Source: Lojkania enalia (lineage: Eukaryota; Ascomycota; Dothideomycetes; Pleosporales). From it: DNA of 64,000 bases. The notes below the pieces were generated by a model. It had not been told where the DNA came from. It did no database searches and saw only the letters and a program-made list of their open reading frames with translations. Shown here in pieces: positions 32,011 to 43,974 of the stretch; the first letter of the stretch is position 1; each line of letters opens with the position of its first letter. The stretch is from positions 124,001-188,000 of the forward strand of contig ML986660.1 of assembly GCA_010094045.1 (NCBI GenBank). Reading direction: 5' to 3'. The position numbers were made by a program, and so were the translations under genes.

Positions 32011-34523
32011 CTTAAAAGCATGAAAGAAGCCTAAGCGGTATGTGGATGGTGAATTACATGCTCTGGGAGCTGACGCAAATTTCGGGGTCCTGTTGAGCAG
32101 GTTCCTAGCCCATTCTATTATGGAGGTTAGTTCGATTGGAGAAATGGGGGGTTCCGGGGCGTATACTTTAATGATAATTGCGTCTTAATAAAGCGAAGTG
32201 ATATTTACTGGCATCTTCTTACTCTTATCTGCATTCGAATTTCGCGCTTTACGAACTAATGTGTCATAACATATGGCGTGACTCATAAAAGTGTAATCTA
32301 CTAAAAATTTTAGTATAGCAACTTATTTTTCTGTTTTAACGTAAAAGCAATGTGCACCTTAGAGTGACACGAATAATTACCCTTAATTGTCACGATGCCA
32401 GAGGGGATAAATGGCAGCCAAAAGTGGTGTGAATTGAGGGATTTCGAGGGTCTATATATAGGCAGGATGTAGCTGACGTAATAGCCGAATATCTAACATG
32501 ACATTAATGAGTGTACGGTTTACTCTAGAGTTATTTTTAAACTCGGGTACGAAGGCGGAGACGGATGAATCAGCTACATAGGCGGTCACTGACTATCTTA
32601 GTGCTCTACGGTAGCAATTTCCCTCGAATTCAAATGCTGTATTGTACTGGAAGGGAATGACACTTTTATCTTATGGTACTGTCGACAGAATGGCTCTGCG
32701 CTAATTTGCGATCACTTCGCCTTGCATCTACAGACGGAAGTCTTGGAAGTATGAGCATTGTGTTCCATTTTCACATGATACACAAATTTTATGACTACTT
32801 CTAGGTCTATTTTCGATTGCAGGCGATGGGCTGAAATGATCACAGCATTCCTTCTGTCTCCATGCGCTCACGGATTCGGGGAAACATGTATATAGCCATC
32901 TAACCTTCCGGTGCTCGTAAATTCCATAAATGAGTGCCTAAAAGAGCCGGTCCATGCTGTTAGCAAGAGGTAGATTTAGCGAAGCCTACATGATTTACAT
33001 CACTTTCCCCATAAAAGCGCTATAGTATGCAGACCCAAGTCCTAGGAGTTCTTCCCATATCCCTATGCTCTATAGTATTTCCGAACGTAACTTTTAGTCT
33101 CTTTATACCATGTTACCGTGGTATAAAGACAAAGCAAGAGAATTGAAAATACGGCCTCGGCCCCACAATTCCTATGGGGCGTAAGATCCGGAGTAAAGAT
33201 AAAAATCTGTCCCGTATTATGTTCATATTATCGATAAATGCGCAGAAATGTAAAGGAGTATAATGGGAGCGAGCCGCGCTATTGTTGCAATGCGTGAGGG
33301 CAGGGCCTGGTCCACTCCATATAGCCTCGCGGACAAGAAGGTGATCTGAAGCACACCTAGCGTGAAATGAAAAAAAAAAGCCTCGAGGCCAGTCATGGGA
33401 AAGATTCATCGCACTCTCCTCATCTTCGCGCTAAATTTGTTATGAGGTTGGGCAAGAGTGGTTTTGGGGAGCAGAGACGGGTTGGTGTAGGGAATTCGCT
33501 ATCCATCTCGCCCGAAAGCGCTCCCCAGCCACCTATGTCCTTTACTAGAATCCAATTATCGGGATTACATCTTTGGAGTAAAACTTGGCATCGAATTCAG
33601 CGGATTTTTGCTTCGGAGCCACATGCAGGTGGGCTCTAGACTACGACTTCGACTTTCCAAGGTTGGCCGGTATTGGTAACATGGTAGATGCTTTTTGTTA
33701 CCTAGGTAGGTAGGAATAATGACTAACAATTAGTGCTGCAGTAGAGCTAGTAGTAGTAGCTTTTGCGAATTTGGATAGAGTTCAACCAAGATTACTTAGG
33801 GGCCCGATACCGAGCTTTCACCGTCTTAAACCCTTTAATGTTATTAACTTGTAGAATGATATAGAACTACAGCTTCCTTTTAACACTTAGTATTACCTTA
33901 TCGCCTAAATAGCTTTCACCATCGCATTCATTTTCCTAGCTTATATGTAGCTTTGCCGTTTTCCCATAGTCACCAGTGGTCGACCCTACCCATCGGATAC
34001 GAGAGTGTAGACGAGGTGGTATTCAGGGTGAAGGTTTTTATTTCGAGGAAACGAGATAAGGTGCTCAGGCCTGCAAACAAAAGTCATCAATAGAGTCCAG
34101 GACCTACTACATAAAGAGCGGGTCGACACCAAATCTTATGAAAGAGTTACAGGAAAAGGGAAAGTACATCCTACCCGCAGGAGCGATTCCAAGCAAAGTG
34201 ATAATAATGAGCAATTGGCGTTCGTGAAAGCATTCTTTCTACCGATCAAGAAGCTAGACCTAGCAGGCCATCACACACTGCACTCTCGAGTTTGGCCGTT
34301 TCTCAATTTGTTCCATCTCTTAGCCAACCCAAGCGTTAGTTAGCTAATGTTGACGGTGCGCGAAAGAATCCGTTCAACTGGTTGGTCCCAGAACCGGGAC
34401 TAGAATTCTGAGTAGAGCGAGCTAGGCGAGACTACTTAGAAATTGTTGTCCTTGTACAAGCTCCATAGCTTAATTCGACCCATTTTAAGCTAAATATATG
34501 CAGTGGAGAGAGACGGCTGATTC
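32011..34523. other. Gene-poor region
   Basis: 2.5 kb of A+T-leaning DNA. Frames at 33113-33409 (minus) and 33367-33639 (plus) are short and lack motifs. No gene is supported. Confidence 0.45.
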
Positions 34524-34672
34524 CGTCACGTGTTTCTACTATCCTATTATAGTTGGTCTGTTTTAAGGCCTATATAGTCTTGCCACTGCCAGCCTCTAGC
34601 TGGGTAGGCCACTTACCCTCCTTCAATCCATCAATATTTGCCTCAGCAATTGGTGCTCCCTGATACGCGACA
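34524..34672 (+). repeat. Solo-LTR-like repeat, copy 2 (149 nt)
   Basis: Plus-strand copy of the repeat at 26782-26931 (inverted relative to it). It starts CGTCACGTG and ends TACGCGACA, contains TATATAG and shares most positions along its whole length. The decayed first bases suggest it is the older or more mutated copy. Confidence 0.6.
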
Positions 34673-37340
34673 GATTCAAGGCGACAGAAAGACAATTAAG
34701 TTTCGAGGCCAAGTTCGAAGAGCACACATTAGATGAGAATACTACGAAAATAAGCTAAGTTAGATTTTTACTAAATAGCCAACTGACTTGTCTTTAAGCA
34801 ATGACGGGAGAGTTGGCTCTGTTAAGCTTTCTACTACGCGATAGCTAAAGGGAACTAGCTGTCCTACCGGAGTCTATGCGTAGAAATTTCCACCAAGCTA
34901 AAGAAGACGTCGTTTTCCTCCAAAAAATCAAGGTGTGTAATGGAAAAGAAACACCTATCTCGTACAATACCTGACGCTCGCCACGAGGTTAGTAGCCCTG
35001 TGCCTCCATATAGGCAGGGGTTCCTACGACTCCCGAAGACTCAAAGTGGATAATGAGACAACACGATCTCGATATTATATATGCGCCCAAAGACGACCAA
35101 TCTTATGTCAAGGGTGCTTTGCTAGGTATTGCCGGAAGATATGGAGAAGGCGGTATTGAAGAAAGCAAAATTACATTTTCTCGCGCATTACAGCTTCCAT
35201 TATTGGTAAAATCATAATATATGGTTCATTATTTCCCGCCAGATTATATAAACCAACTAGCCACTATTTCTAGCATTCCCATCCTGTCTCCCTAACAGTA
35301 ACTACAGGTATTCGCGCACTCGAAGGCGAGATCAGCCGCGAACAACAATTTTCAAAAGCAAATGGAAGTCCTTGATTAGGATTTCACAGAGGAATAAAAA
35401 GGTATGCATCCTATTGTAGAGATTCCGCTTTACAATTCGCATCTAGCCGGTTAATAATTGCGTTTATCTATGGCCCTATAAGTAAAACGTTTTTGATGAA
35501 GCGTTGTTGGGTGTCCATGTCTCATTCTCGAATTGACTAAACCTTGGAACTAAGCAATGCCAGTTGAAGAATACGATGAAACATAGTTCCCTTCAGCGTG
35601 GCCACTCTTTCATAAAGGCAAATGTTAATTACTTAAGGAATTAAGATACTCCACTGCTAATCCCGTACCGTGGCAAAATCACCAGAGTCTAAAGCAACAG
35701 GGTCAGGCGCCATGTGGTTCAAAAGACTTGTAGGGACAAGGCATACTCTTCTTTTTAGTGCGGACACGCTGGGAAGCTCGGTCCAGCTCTATCCGGAATC
35801 GAGTTGTGAAAGATTTACCATATTAATTAAACTCTAACCGACCAGAAGACTAGTTGCTCTAGAAATTGAGGTATGCCTTCGCTATGAAATCTGTCATGGG
35901 GATTTTGGCAAGTCTGTCGAGCTGTATTAGATATTGTCGTACGATATCACGCTGGATAACCACTGATATACCCCTTTTCCATGTACATAAATATGGCCCG
36001 CTGGCCATATTCAATCAAGCAGTTCAGTTCCTCATCTCCCTCCCTAAGACAAGATTCACCTCTCACCATAAAATCCTCCTGGCAGATTTCCTAAGACTTA
36101 TAGATTATTGACTTGGGTGGCAGAGATTGATAATAAGTAGTCTACATTATGTGCATGAGATGAGATTGCAAATCATTCGAGGCAGAAGAGCGGGTTCATC
36201 TTATAAGCCGTCAAACATGCTATGGTAGCTGTAGTGCCATCTTCGATTGCGCTGACCTCAAATGCTGAGATGTTGTTTTATGATTCTAATTGGCCTCCGT
36301 TACGACGCTAGCAATCTTGGGGTAGTCGTACCCGTCACAGAGAGAAAAGTGTCTCACAATAGCAAGCTTCGATATTCAGAGCTTTATTAAACCGTTAAGA
36401 CTCTTCTAAGGGAATCACCTTTGGCAAAGACTACGCACTACTTGCATTACTTGCATTCCTTGCACCACAGCCAACTCGACGCTTTTTCTCCGAAGATATC
36501 CTCGCACAAATTATGCAAGAGGTGCATACGGTTTCGGATTCAAGCCTTCTAATCAGTTCCCTATCTTTTTCATACCAAGCCTTGAGCTCTCTTGTAGTTT
36601 CCCACTATAGTACTCATTGTCATACAATTGCAGTTGTTGGCTAATCACAATAGTGAATAGTGCTTGATTTCTTCCTTGACTGACTGCAGCTCATATAGGA
36701 TGAAGCTATTTAGGGCTAATTGCTAGTCATTCCAATAGTGTCAAGTCTTTTATTCACGCCGTAGTTGACTACCTAGCGCATTAGTGGCCCGAATCCTGCA
36801 ATACAGACGGAGACATTGTCCTAGTGAACATGATAAATGCTTGCACCAAAATTTCAACGTCACGGCTTTGCACTTAGTGTGGGCATGGCCGACAACATTA
36901 GCACCAAACACGCTTTCATTTTCATATATTTGGGAACGTTCCGTCCAATCGCACTATCCCATTATGAAAAGACTCGCCAATGATCCTTATGGATCCTCAT
37001 GGGCCCTTATAGATCATTATGTATATTTTAAAATAAGAAAATCTCCAAGTTAAACTTCTAATTTCAGTGAGATGAATTCAAATTTTAGAGCCTACAACTC
37101 TCTAAAAGCACAGCAGTAAATTTATGTTACCGTTTTCGGCAAGTATTCACTAATATGCATGAGAATTTAAGAATTAAACACAGCTCAAAATCCCCTATGC
37201 ATGATCATTGGTAGGTATGTCCACTAAATATCACCAAAAACCCGCAACACGACCGACATCCAACAAAGGTCAGCTTTAGACCCCGTATCATAATACACCT
37301 ACAAAGTAGGTAATATGCAAGATGGCCGCGATGCCCTGTC
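34673..37340. other. Gene-poor region
   Basis: 2.7 kb with no supported gene. Short frames such as 35866-36111 and 36784-37053 have no recognisable motif. The right end is the 3' flank of the laccase gene. Confidence 0.45.
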
Positions 37341-39316
37341 CTAAACACCCGAATCTTCCTGCGGGAACGGCGAATCCGGATACCAATCATTCCAATTCTC
37401 GCAAACCGGCGCAAAGTCATTTTCCCAGTCGCTCGTGGCCCCGCTTCCCGGAATCAGGGCTGGCGATTCTAGGACCGCTGCCCCAAAGCCCTGGCTGCTG
37501 TGCCAGGCAATGTGGCAGTGCAGGAGCCAAAGCCCCGGGTTGTCCAGCGCCCACGCGATGACCATATGGCCATTCTGCGGTAGAGAGGCCGTGTCGCGGC
37601 GCGGGGGATTCGTCAATTGCCACCCGTTGGTTGTCCCATCCCAGCGGGTGTTGGGCAGGGCCGCGAGCACGAGAAAGTCGTGACCATGGAGGTGCATGGG
37701 GTGGGAGATGCTGTGTGGCGAGGATTGTGAGCAGAGAATGCGAAAGATTGAGCATCATGTGCACTTACCCTGGGATGGGCGTCAGCTCTTCAATTACGAG
37801 GACGACCCATTCGGTCTCGCTGCTCGCGTTTTTGTAATAAGCCGCTGTGGAAGAGTTTAAAGCCTAGCAGCCGGCGTCAGTATCCAAGCTCCCTGGATTT
37901 AATTCATCACAGGTAGAATGCACTCACCCCGACCTGGAAAATGTTGTTCGACCTCGGGATGGCGCCCAAGTCCCCAGATATGACATCTCCTAATGCCGGT
38001 TGCGACCAGTTCGTCCACATAAACCCCCCGGACGGCTGGTTGATTGACCATCTAAGGTACTTGTTGAGGTAGTATTCCCCCGTCACATTCTCCAACTGGA
38101 TGCCCCCATTCATGTTTGTCAAGTCAACCGGTACCCACGGCACCACCCTCGCGGCCGGCTCGTCCAGGCAATTCTCAATCTGGACCACCGTACTCACGCT
38201 CGTGGGGATCTTGGTGCTATTCTTATTATATCTGACAATACCCGTGATGTTTTCGGGGGCGCCGTTGGGTATGCATTCGCTGACGAACCCACTGCGCAGC
38301 CAGTAGTCACCCGGCACCGCATTCGCCTCAACAATGACATCGTACCGCTGGCCCATGTTGACCAGCACGCTATCCGTCTCGTAAGGTACAATCGGCACTA
38401 GGTCGGCCTGTATCACCGTCATTCTGTGCCCATCAATGCTGAACTGGAACCACGCCTCGGTGGCGATGTTGATGAGCCGCAGACGGTACTTCTTGCCTGC
38501 CTCAAAGACGACTTGGTACTTCTCGCCCCCGCCGATGCAGTTCGGATCGAGCGCGGTCGCATTGGTCGCCGTGCAATTTCCTGTGTTCATACCGTTGACC
38601 AGCCCGGTGGGCAAGCCATTAAACGTGACGTTGAAAGTAGCGATAGTGCTCCAGTGTTCAAATGCTGTGTGGTGGTCCCAGTCTGAGAGGAACACACTCC
38701 CGAGGTCCTCGTCATAGTCAGCCGTCGCTGGGCCGTTGATGATCAGGGGCCCATGCAACCCCATGCTGTTCTGCAGACTGAAGTGGCCGTGGTACATCGC
38801 GGTGCCGTACTGGCTAGCATGGAACTTGTACGTCATGCTTTGTCCTGGGGGAATGGGGCATTGGGTGACACCAGGGACCCCGTCGTACTGCGTGTTGTTG
38901 AGCTGGCGTATGCCATGCCAATGGATAGATGTGCCATTGGTTGCTAGGTTGTTAGTCACATGAACGACAACGTCGTCACCCCAGTCGGCTATAATTGCTG
39001 GGCCGGGTATTGTCCCATTGGCGGCCATACATTTCCGCCTGTACCCATCTGGCGCGCAGTCAATCTCCTCTACAGTAAGCCAGTACTCGACCGTGCGGCC
39101 TGTGTGGAAGATTGTGTCGTAGTAGTTGGTATTGATGTCGTATTCGCCCCAGCATTTGCGGGATGTCTTGGAGTTCTGGCATCCAGGGGTCAAGCCGCTG
39201 GTATCGCGGATCGAAAGGGCTGTGGATCCGCTGGCTGGGCTGATGGTACCAGCGATCGAGAGGGCCGACGCCCCTGCTGCTGCGAGGGCCAGCAGGGAGA
39301 GCAAAGAGTGTGTCAT
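37341..39316 (-). CDS. Laccase (ascomycete multicopper oxidase), secreted
   Basis: Exons 39316-37928, 37863-37769 and 37710-37341 give 618 codons (617 aa). Introns are 64 and 58 nt, GT-AG. A signal peptide covers about residues 1-19. Copper ligand motifs: HWHG at 132-135, YHGH at 175-178 (an HxH pair, most often HSH in laccases), HPMHLHGH at 498-505, and HCHIAWH at 559-565 including the type-1 Cys. The protein ends EDSGV; a DSG(L/I/V) C-terminus is the hallmark of ascomycete laccases sensu stricto, where it acts as a plug or is processed. Many N-glycosylation sequons are present. It oxidises phenolics with O2, outside the cell. It is divergent to the O-methyltransferase, sharing a 0.9-kb promoter. 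Confidence 0.95.
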
Positions 39317-40244
39317 AGTTACGATTAGCGAGTGACAGTGACTTCACGACGGGATAGTTAGGAGTTTGGGCGTCATGGCGTCCTTTAAGACTCATGGCAT
39401 ATTGCCTGGCGATGTCACCGAGCAGCAGTCTGTCATGCCATTTCACCCTACCTTCCCGACTTCATGGGGCTCGCCCGCCCATGCTTCAAGGCGCCCATTT
39501 GGCTTTGGGTATAGTTGAAGGTCCAATTTCTGCTAGACAGGAGCGGTGCGGGGACGCGGTGGCCGCAAAGGGCGGGTACTGACAATATTACTATTCGCGA
39601 CCGACGCAAGAGGCTCAAGAAGTTCCCCCGACAAGCCGTCTTGGCCGCGATCTGGAGACAGGAAAGGCGTAATGCCAGTTGGCTATCTACACGATGCTTG
39701 GATACCTCATCAGCATCGCTATCTTGGTTCCTGGTTCCTAGTTCCGGCATCGGACAGGGTCGCATTACGCCTCGGGAAGGAATTGAGATCTAAAGTGATG
39801 GCGATCTGGGGTCGCAGTTCATCCAGGTTATGCAATTTACCACGTGTTCAGCACGTGTTTAGCACGTGTGGGTGGGTCTCGGGGATTCATGGCCCATGGA
39901 TGCAGTTCGGGGATCAGCTGACCAGTATATTCCCGTCGGGGAGACTGAGGGGGTTTACTCGACTTACAAAGCCTTTCGTCCGGCCTTTGCTCTGTCGAGC
40001 CGTCATCCATGTTATCTTGAAGTCCGAGGAGTGAGAACCGGGGAATGCGAGTTTAAGCTGAGATTACACAACCAACCACATGCATTTAGAACCTCACAAA
40101 TGCTGGGCCCTGAAGAGTCTTTGAAGCCCTTTCAGGTGCCGACCCGCCATAAGTGAAAAGTGAAGAGTCTAAACATCCTACAACTTGTCCGCACCTTCTA
40201 CGCCCAACTCAGTACACTCGCACCACCCGCACACCGGCGCAACC
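39317..40244. promoter_or_regulatory. Shared divergent promoter of laccase and O-methyltransferase
   Basis: 0.93 kb between the two start codons with no gene. It contains the CACGTG array at 39841-39868. Shared location suggests the two genes could be co-regulated; that is inference from layout. Confidence 0.55.
39841..39868. promoter_or_regulatory. Triple CACGTG array with 11-bp spacing
   Basis: CACGTG occurs at 39841-39846, 39852-39857 and 39863-39868. The first two units are near-identical 11-mers (CACGTGTTCAG, CACGTGTTTAG), so the boxes sit on the same helical face about one turn apart. CACGTG is the core site of bHLH and some bZIP regulators. Confidence 0.65.
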
Positions 40245-41662
40245 ATGGCGACGCTCCTCACCAATGGTAGCAAACACGAGAAGGAGGCCTCTTCCACCTC
40301 TACTGACATTCTCACTCTGGCGCTGGACATCGTACAGAATGCAGCCAGCATTAAAACGCTGCTCGCTTCCCAACATCTCCCTGCTCCAAGCTTCTCGCCT
40401 GACTCGGCGGAGTTGCCGGACACGCCGGAACATGCCGCCCTGCGCAGCCGACTCGTGGCCGCGCTTGATGATCTACGGCTGCTAGTCGTCGGGCCGCGCC
40501 GCACGATGCGCAGCCTCATCTGTTTCAGCAACGACCTAGCCGCTTTTCAGGTCGCGTTCGAGTTTGGCTTCTTCACCATTGTTCCCGAGTCGGAAGAGGG
40601 TATCACCTTGGAAGAGGTCGCCCGGAAAGCGGGGATAGATGCAGGCCGGGCGCGCCAGGTGCTGAGGATGCTGTGCACGCATCGCGTCTTCAAGGAGACC
40701 AAAGACGGGTGGTTCGCGCACACGGCGAGCAGCGTGGCCTTCAGCCGGGACGAGAACCTGAGGTGTGCCGGGCATTATGGGATGGATGAGATGTTCAAGG
40801 CCGCCTCTTCGACGGCCGACACCATCAAGGCGTCGCCTCAGAAATCTGACCTTGCGCATTCGCCCTTCAAGACGCGCCTTGGTGCTTCCATGTTTGAGTA
40901 CTACGAGCAGAATCCGGAGCATGCTGCTCGGTTCGCCAAGGCCATGGCCGGTGTTGCAGGTGGTACGTAAATCTGGAATTCCCCCCCTTTCATACCTTAC
41001 CCTCTATCGCATCTGCAATGTACAAAGGCTAACAGAGAACAGTCGACCGTAAAACTAGCACACTCGGTGACCTGTTCCCGTGGAACACACTCCATGGCAC
41101 TGTCGTCGATGTGGGCGGCGGCAGCGGGCATATCTCCATTGCCCTCGCGCACCGGTTCCCACATCTCACGTTCCTCGTGCAGGACGGTGTGCCTGACATG
41201 CTTGCCCAGGGCCGGCGCCTCCTCGCGGTCGAGGACCCTGCCGTGGCCTGTCGTATCGAGCTGCTGCAGCACGACTTCTTCCAGCCACAGCCGCCGCCTG
41301 AACGCCTCACCACCCGCGGACCCGTAGCCGCCTTCTTCCTCCGCCACGTCTTTCACAACTGGAACGACGATGACGCCGTGACCATCGCCCGCGCGCTCGT
41401 GCCCGCCCTCGAGGCCGCCGCCCCGGAGACCCCACTAATCATCAGCGAAAGGGTGCTTCCCTGTCTGGGGGATGAGGTGCCACTGCACGAGGAGCGCGCC
41501 ATGCGCCAGATGGACATGATGATGATGGTGGGGCTGGGAGCTAAGGAACGAACGCTCGCCGAGTGGAAGGCCTTGTTTAGGGCGGCAGACGAGAGACTGG
41601 AGGTGAAGAAGGTGCACGGACAGGCGGCGTCGGGCATCTTGGAGGTGGTGCTTAGGAAATGA
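40245..41662 (+). CDS. S-adenosylmethionine-dependent O-methyltransferase (family 2)
   Basis: Exons 40245-40962 and 41043-41662 give 446 codons (445 aa), with an 80-nt GT-AG intron. The N-terminal dimerisation/winged-helix region includes GITLEEVARKAGIDAGRARQ. The SAM-binding motif is VVDVGGGSG, with glycines at 264-268. Then come QHDFF and LRHVFHNWNDDDA, where His344 corresponds to the catalytic base of plant-type and fungal OMTs. The C-terminal DMMMMVGLGAKERT/EWKALF block is typical. It should methylate a phenolic or polyketide hydroxyl. The frame extends upstream only to a TTG, so ATG 40245 is used. With the neighbouring laccase it may act on the same aromatic metabolite (inference). Confidence 0.92.
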
Positions 41663-42378
41663 GGGAGACCATGTTGATTAGAGCGAAGATAAATTTGAAT
41701 GTAATAAAGAATATGAGGCTTTATTTTGGACTCTCACACTATATGGCGGTCTCAACTAGCACTTGCAAAATATGATCTGCTACCACAGCATCCAAAGGAA
41801 GTGAAGTGAGACTGCCAGAACCCCGAGCGCCACCATTTGCTGTAGCAGAAAAAAACCGCTGGATGGATTCAAATTCGATTGATGATATAAGCCGCTTGTA
41901 TTGTCAGCATCCGAGGACTCGGCCCACAAAACATTACATCGCAGAGATCATGGGTGACTTAGGTCAAAACATATACCGCCGTTGCAGATGCCATGTCTTC
42001 TGAAGCTACTTTGCTCTGTCTGAGCTCTCCGAAACCCGATTCTTGTAGGAGCCTACTTCGCCGGACAAAGGAGACTCGTTTCAGCCGGAGAGCTCGTCTT
42101 CTCGTAATATTGTTACCCCTGCTTCATCTCAAGCATTTATCACCTCTGGTATGAGCGATCTCTAGGAACTGGATTCTAGCTACCTAGTTCAGGATGCTAT
42201 TTACAACCAAGATGGAATGAAAAGAGAAGAGAATCCGATGTTTCGCGAAGTCACAGAGTTTTCCAAGCACGAGCCACGCATTAAAATCTGAACGCGAGAG
42301 ACGACCATTCGTATTATCAGTATAATACATTCCTTTTCAGTTGCTCCTGTAATCTCTTTAATCTCTAATTTATGCCTA
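41663..42378. other. Convergent 3' region between OMT and SDR
   Basis: 0.7 kb without a gene, containing the long inverted repeat at 42022-42095. It may hold the termination regions of both genes. Confidence 0.45.
42022..42095. repeat. Imperfect inverted repeat / potential long hairpin
   Basis: GAGCTCTCCGAAAC (42022-42035) is mirrored by GTTTCAGCCGGAGAGCTC (42078-42095): ten perfect pairs, a 3-nt bulge, then five more. The loop contains a second small hairpin, GTAGGAGCCTAC, near 42046-42057. It lies between the convergent 3' ends of OMT and SDR. Confidence 0.55.
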
Positions 42379-43292
42379 TCAACGCTTGACATGCTCTAAG
42401 CCCCGTTCGGCGTTGACCATCCTGTCGACTAACCACGTGGGGAACACCCAGGTTGCGAATCTTACAAGTGGAGCAAACGTCCCATGCCAGATTGTACCCC
42501 TAGCTCCGCCGAGAATGTCCTTGACCAGCTTGTCGGCAAGCACTTGGACTTTCATGGCCTTGCCCTGGTGGTCCATTCGTTCCTTGTATGCCGCGTCCTG
42601 AGTGTTGTAATAGTGCGAAGTCTCAGGCAGCCTCATCCGACCACCGGGCTTGCCGAACATGGGTGTGTCGGCAGACCCGCACATGACTGTCACAACACGC
42701 ACGCCCAGCGGCTCCAGCTCGAGTCGCAAGGTTTCCGATATGCGTGCTTCGGCCGCTTTAGAACTGGCAAAGATGCCTGGCCGCCGGGTTAGCTTTTCAC
42801 CGACTGCCCACGGTGTAGGCGGGGAGTTGAAGCTTTAGCCGACTTACCCGCCCACACCATGGACAGGACAGCGTCAATGGAACTTTGGTTGGAAACAATC
42901 CCCTTAGCCTCGATAAGCAAGGGAGCAAATGCCTGGACCATGGCTAGAGGGCCCCAGACGTTGACGTCGTATAGCTTCTTTGCTTCGGTGATGTCGACGT
43001 CCAGCAGCGGGCAGACGAACTCGACCCCGGCGTTGTTGACTAGGACGTCGAGCTTCCCGCCCGTGCGCTTCGCGACCGTGTCCTTGCACTGCGAGATGGT
43101 CTGCGGAACGGTGACATCTAGCTCGAGTATCTCCATGTTGCTTAGCGCTGAGAGGTCCGCAGCCTTGGAGGGATCGCGCGCCGTGGCGAAAACATGGAAT
43201 CCCCGTTCGTGAAAGATCTTGGCCATGGCCCAGCCGATACCGCCGGTGCTGCAGCCTGTAATCAGGACCGTCTTCTTCTGTATTGTTGCCAT
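42379..43292 (-). CDS. Short-chain dehydrogenase/reductase-like protein with Phe in place of the catalytic Tyr
   Basis: Exons 43292-42848 and 42776-42379 give 281 codons (280 aa), with a 71-nt GT-AG intron. The Rossmann NAD(P)-binding motif TGCSTGGIGWAMA lies at about 12-24, with NNAG downstream and a Ser in VSNQSSIDA at the usual active-site position. The family YxxxK motif reads F151-ASS-K155: the codon is TTT where Tyr (TAT/TAC) is expected. The C-terminal half (SETLRLELEPLGVRVVTV) matches AYR1-like or retinol-dehydrogenase-like classical SDRs. Loss of the Tyr hydroxyl should cripple ordinary oxidoreductase chemistry. It may be inactive or have another role. Its start is ATG 43292, since the frame above has only a TTG. 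It faces the O-methyltransferase tail to tail. Confidence 0.88.
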
Positions 43293-43974
43293 GGAGTCGT
43301 TGTTAGTAGAAGAGAGCGATGAACATTGAGACTGATGCGGATCCGACAATAATATTAAGCGGAAGTTTCGGCCATTGTGTTACATTGCAGCTAGGCCGGG
43401 GAGGGGGGGGAGGTGTTTCGAGGATCTATGCAGCCGGCTAGATTTGCTCTCCGTAGGACGTACGTATAATTTGAGTCCCCGAAGTATGACCAACTGTTAG
43501 CCCGGGGTTGTGCGCCAATTACCGAGCTACTTTTCAAAGGTGCATGCGGAGACTTACTGCATGCAGTCAAAATCGGACCAAATATCCTCCGACTTGCTTC
43601 AGTTGCAGACAAAAGTATATGCTATGGGGATTCGCCAAGTCAGCGGCAACAATAATAATCCGACAAAACAAAGCCACGCATAAATCTTTGTCAACAAAGT
43701 AGGTACGTACTTCGGGGATTCGGAATTCTCTGACTTGCATGCGATCCTCACACCTAAATTGACATCGGCACTTTGCATTACGTCTTGTGACTTTGAATTC
43801 CCCGAAGTAAGGCTCGCTCCTGGGCAAACATGCTTAGACTTTAAGAAAGTTGAGTAAGACAAATCTGTTCTACTACAAAAGCATCAGAAGGTTGCTAAGA
43901 TAGAAGCACTACACAGCTTCAAACTCGGTCGCTACCCGTCACCCAGAATTACAAACAAAATCTCAAATCCGAAG
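43293..43974. promoter_or_regulatory. Divergent promoter region of SDR and secreted DUF3237-like gene
   Basis: 0.7 kb without a gene. CCCCGAAGTA occurs at 43477-43486 and 43800-43809, and its reverse complement at 43708-43717. The last two, with flanking GAATTC, form a larger inverted repeat spanning about 43708-43809. These could be regulatory sites or the ends of a small mobile element. Confidence 0.5.

Noticed and set aside
33113..33639. Two overlapping opposite-strand frames of about 90 aa
   Set aside because: No motif, no splice context, mixed composition; considered chance.
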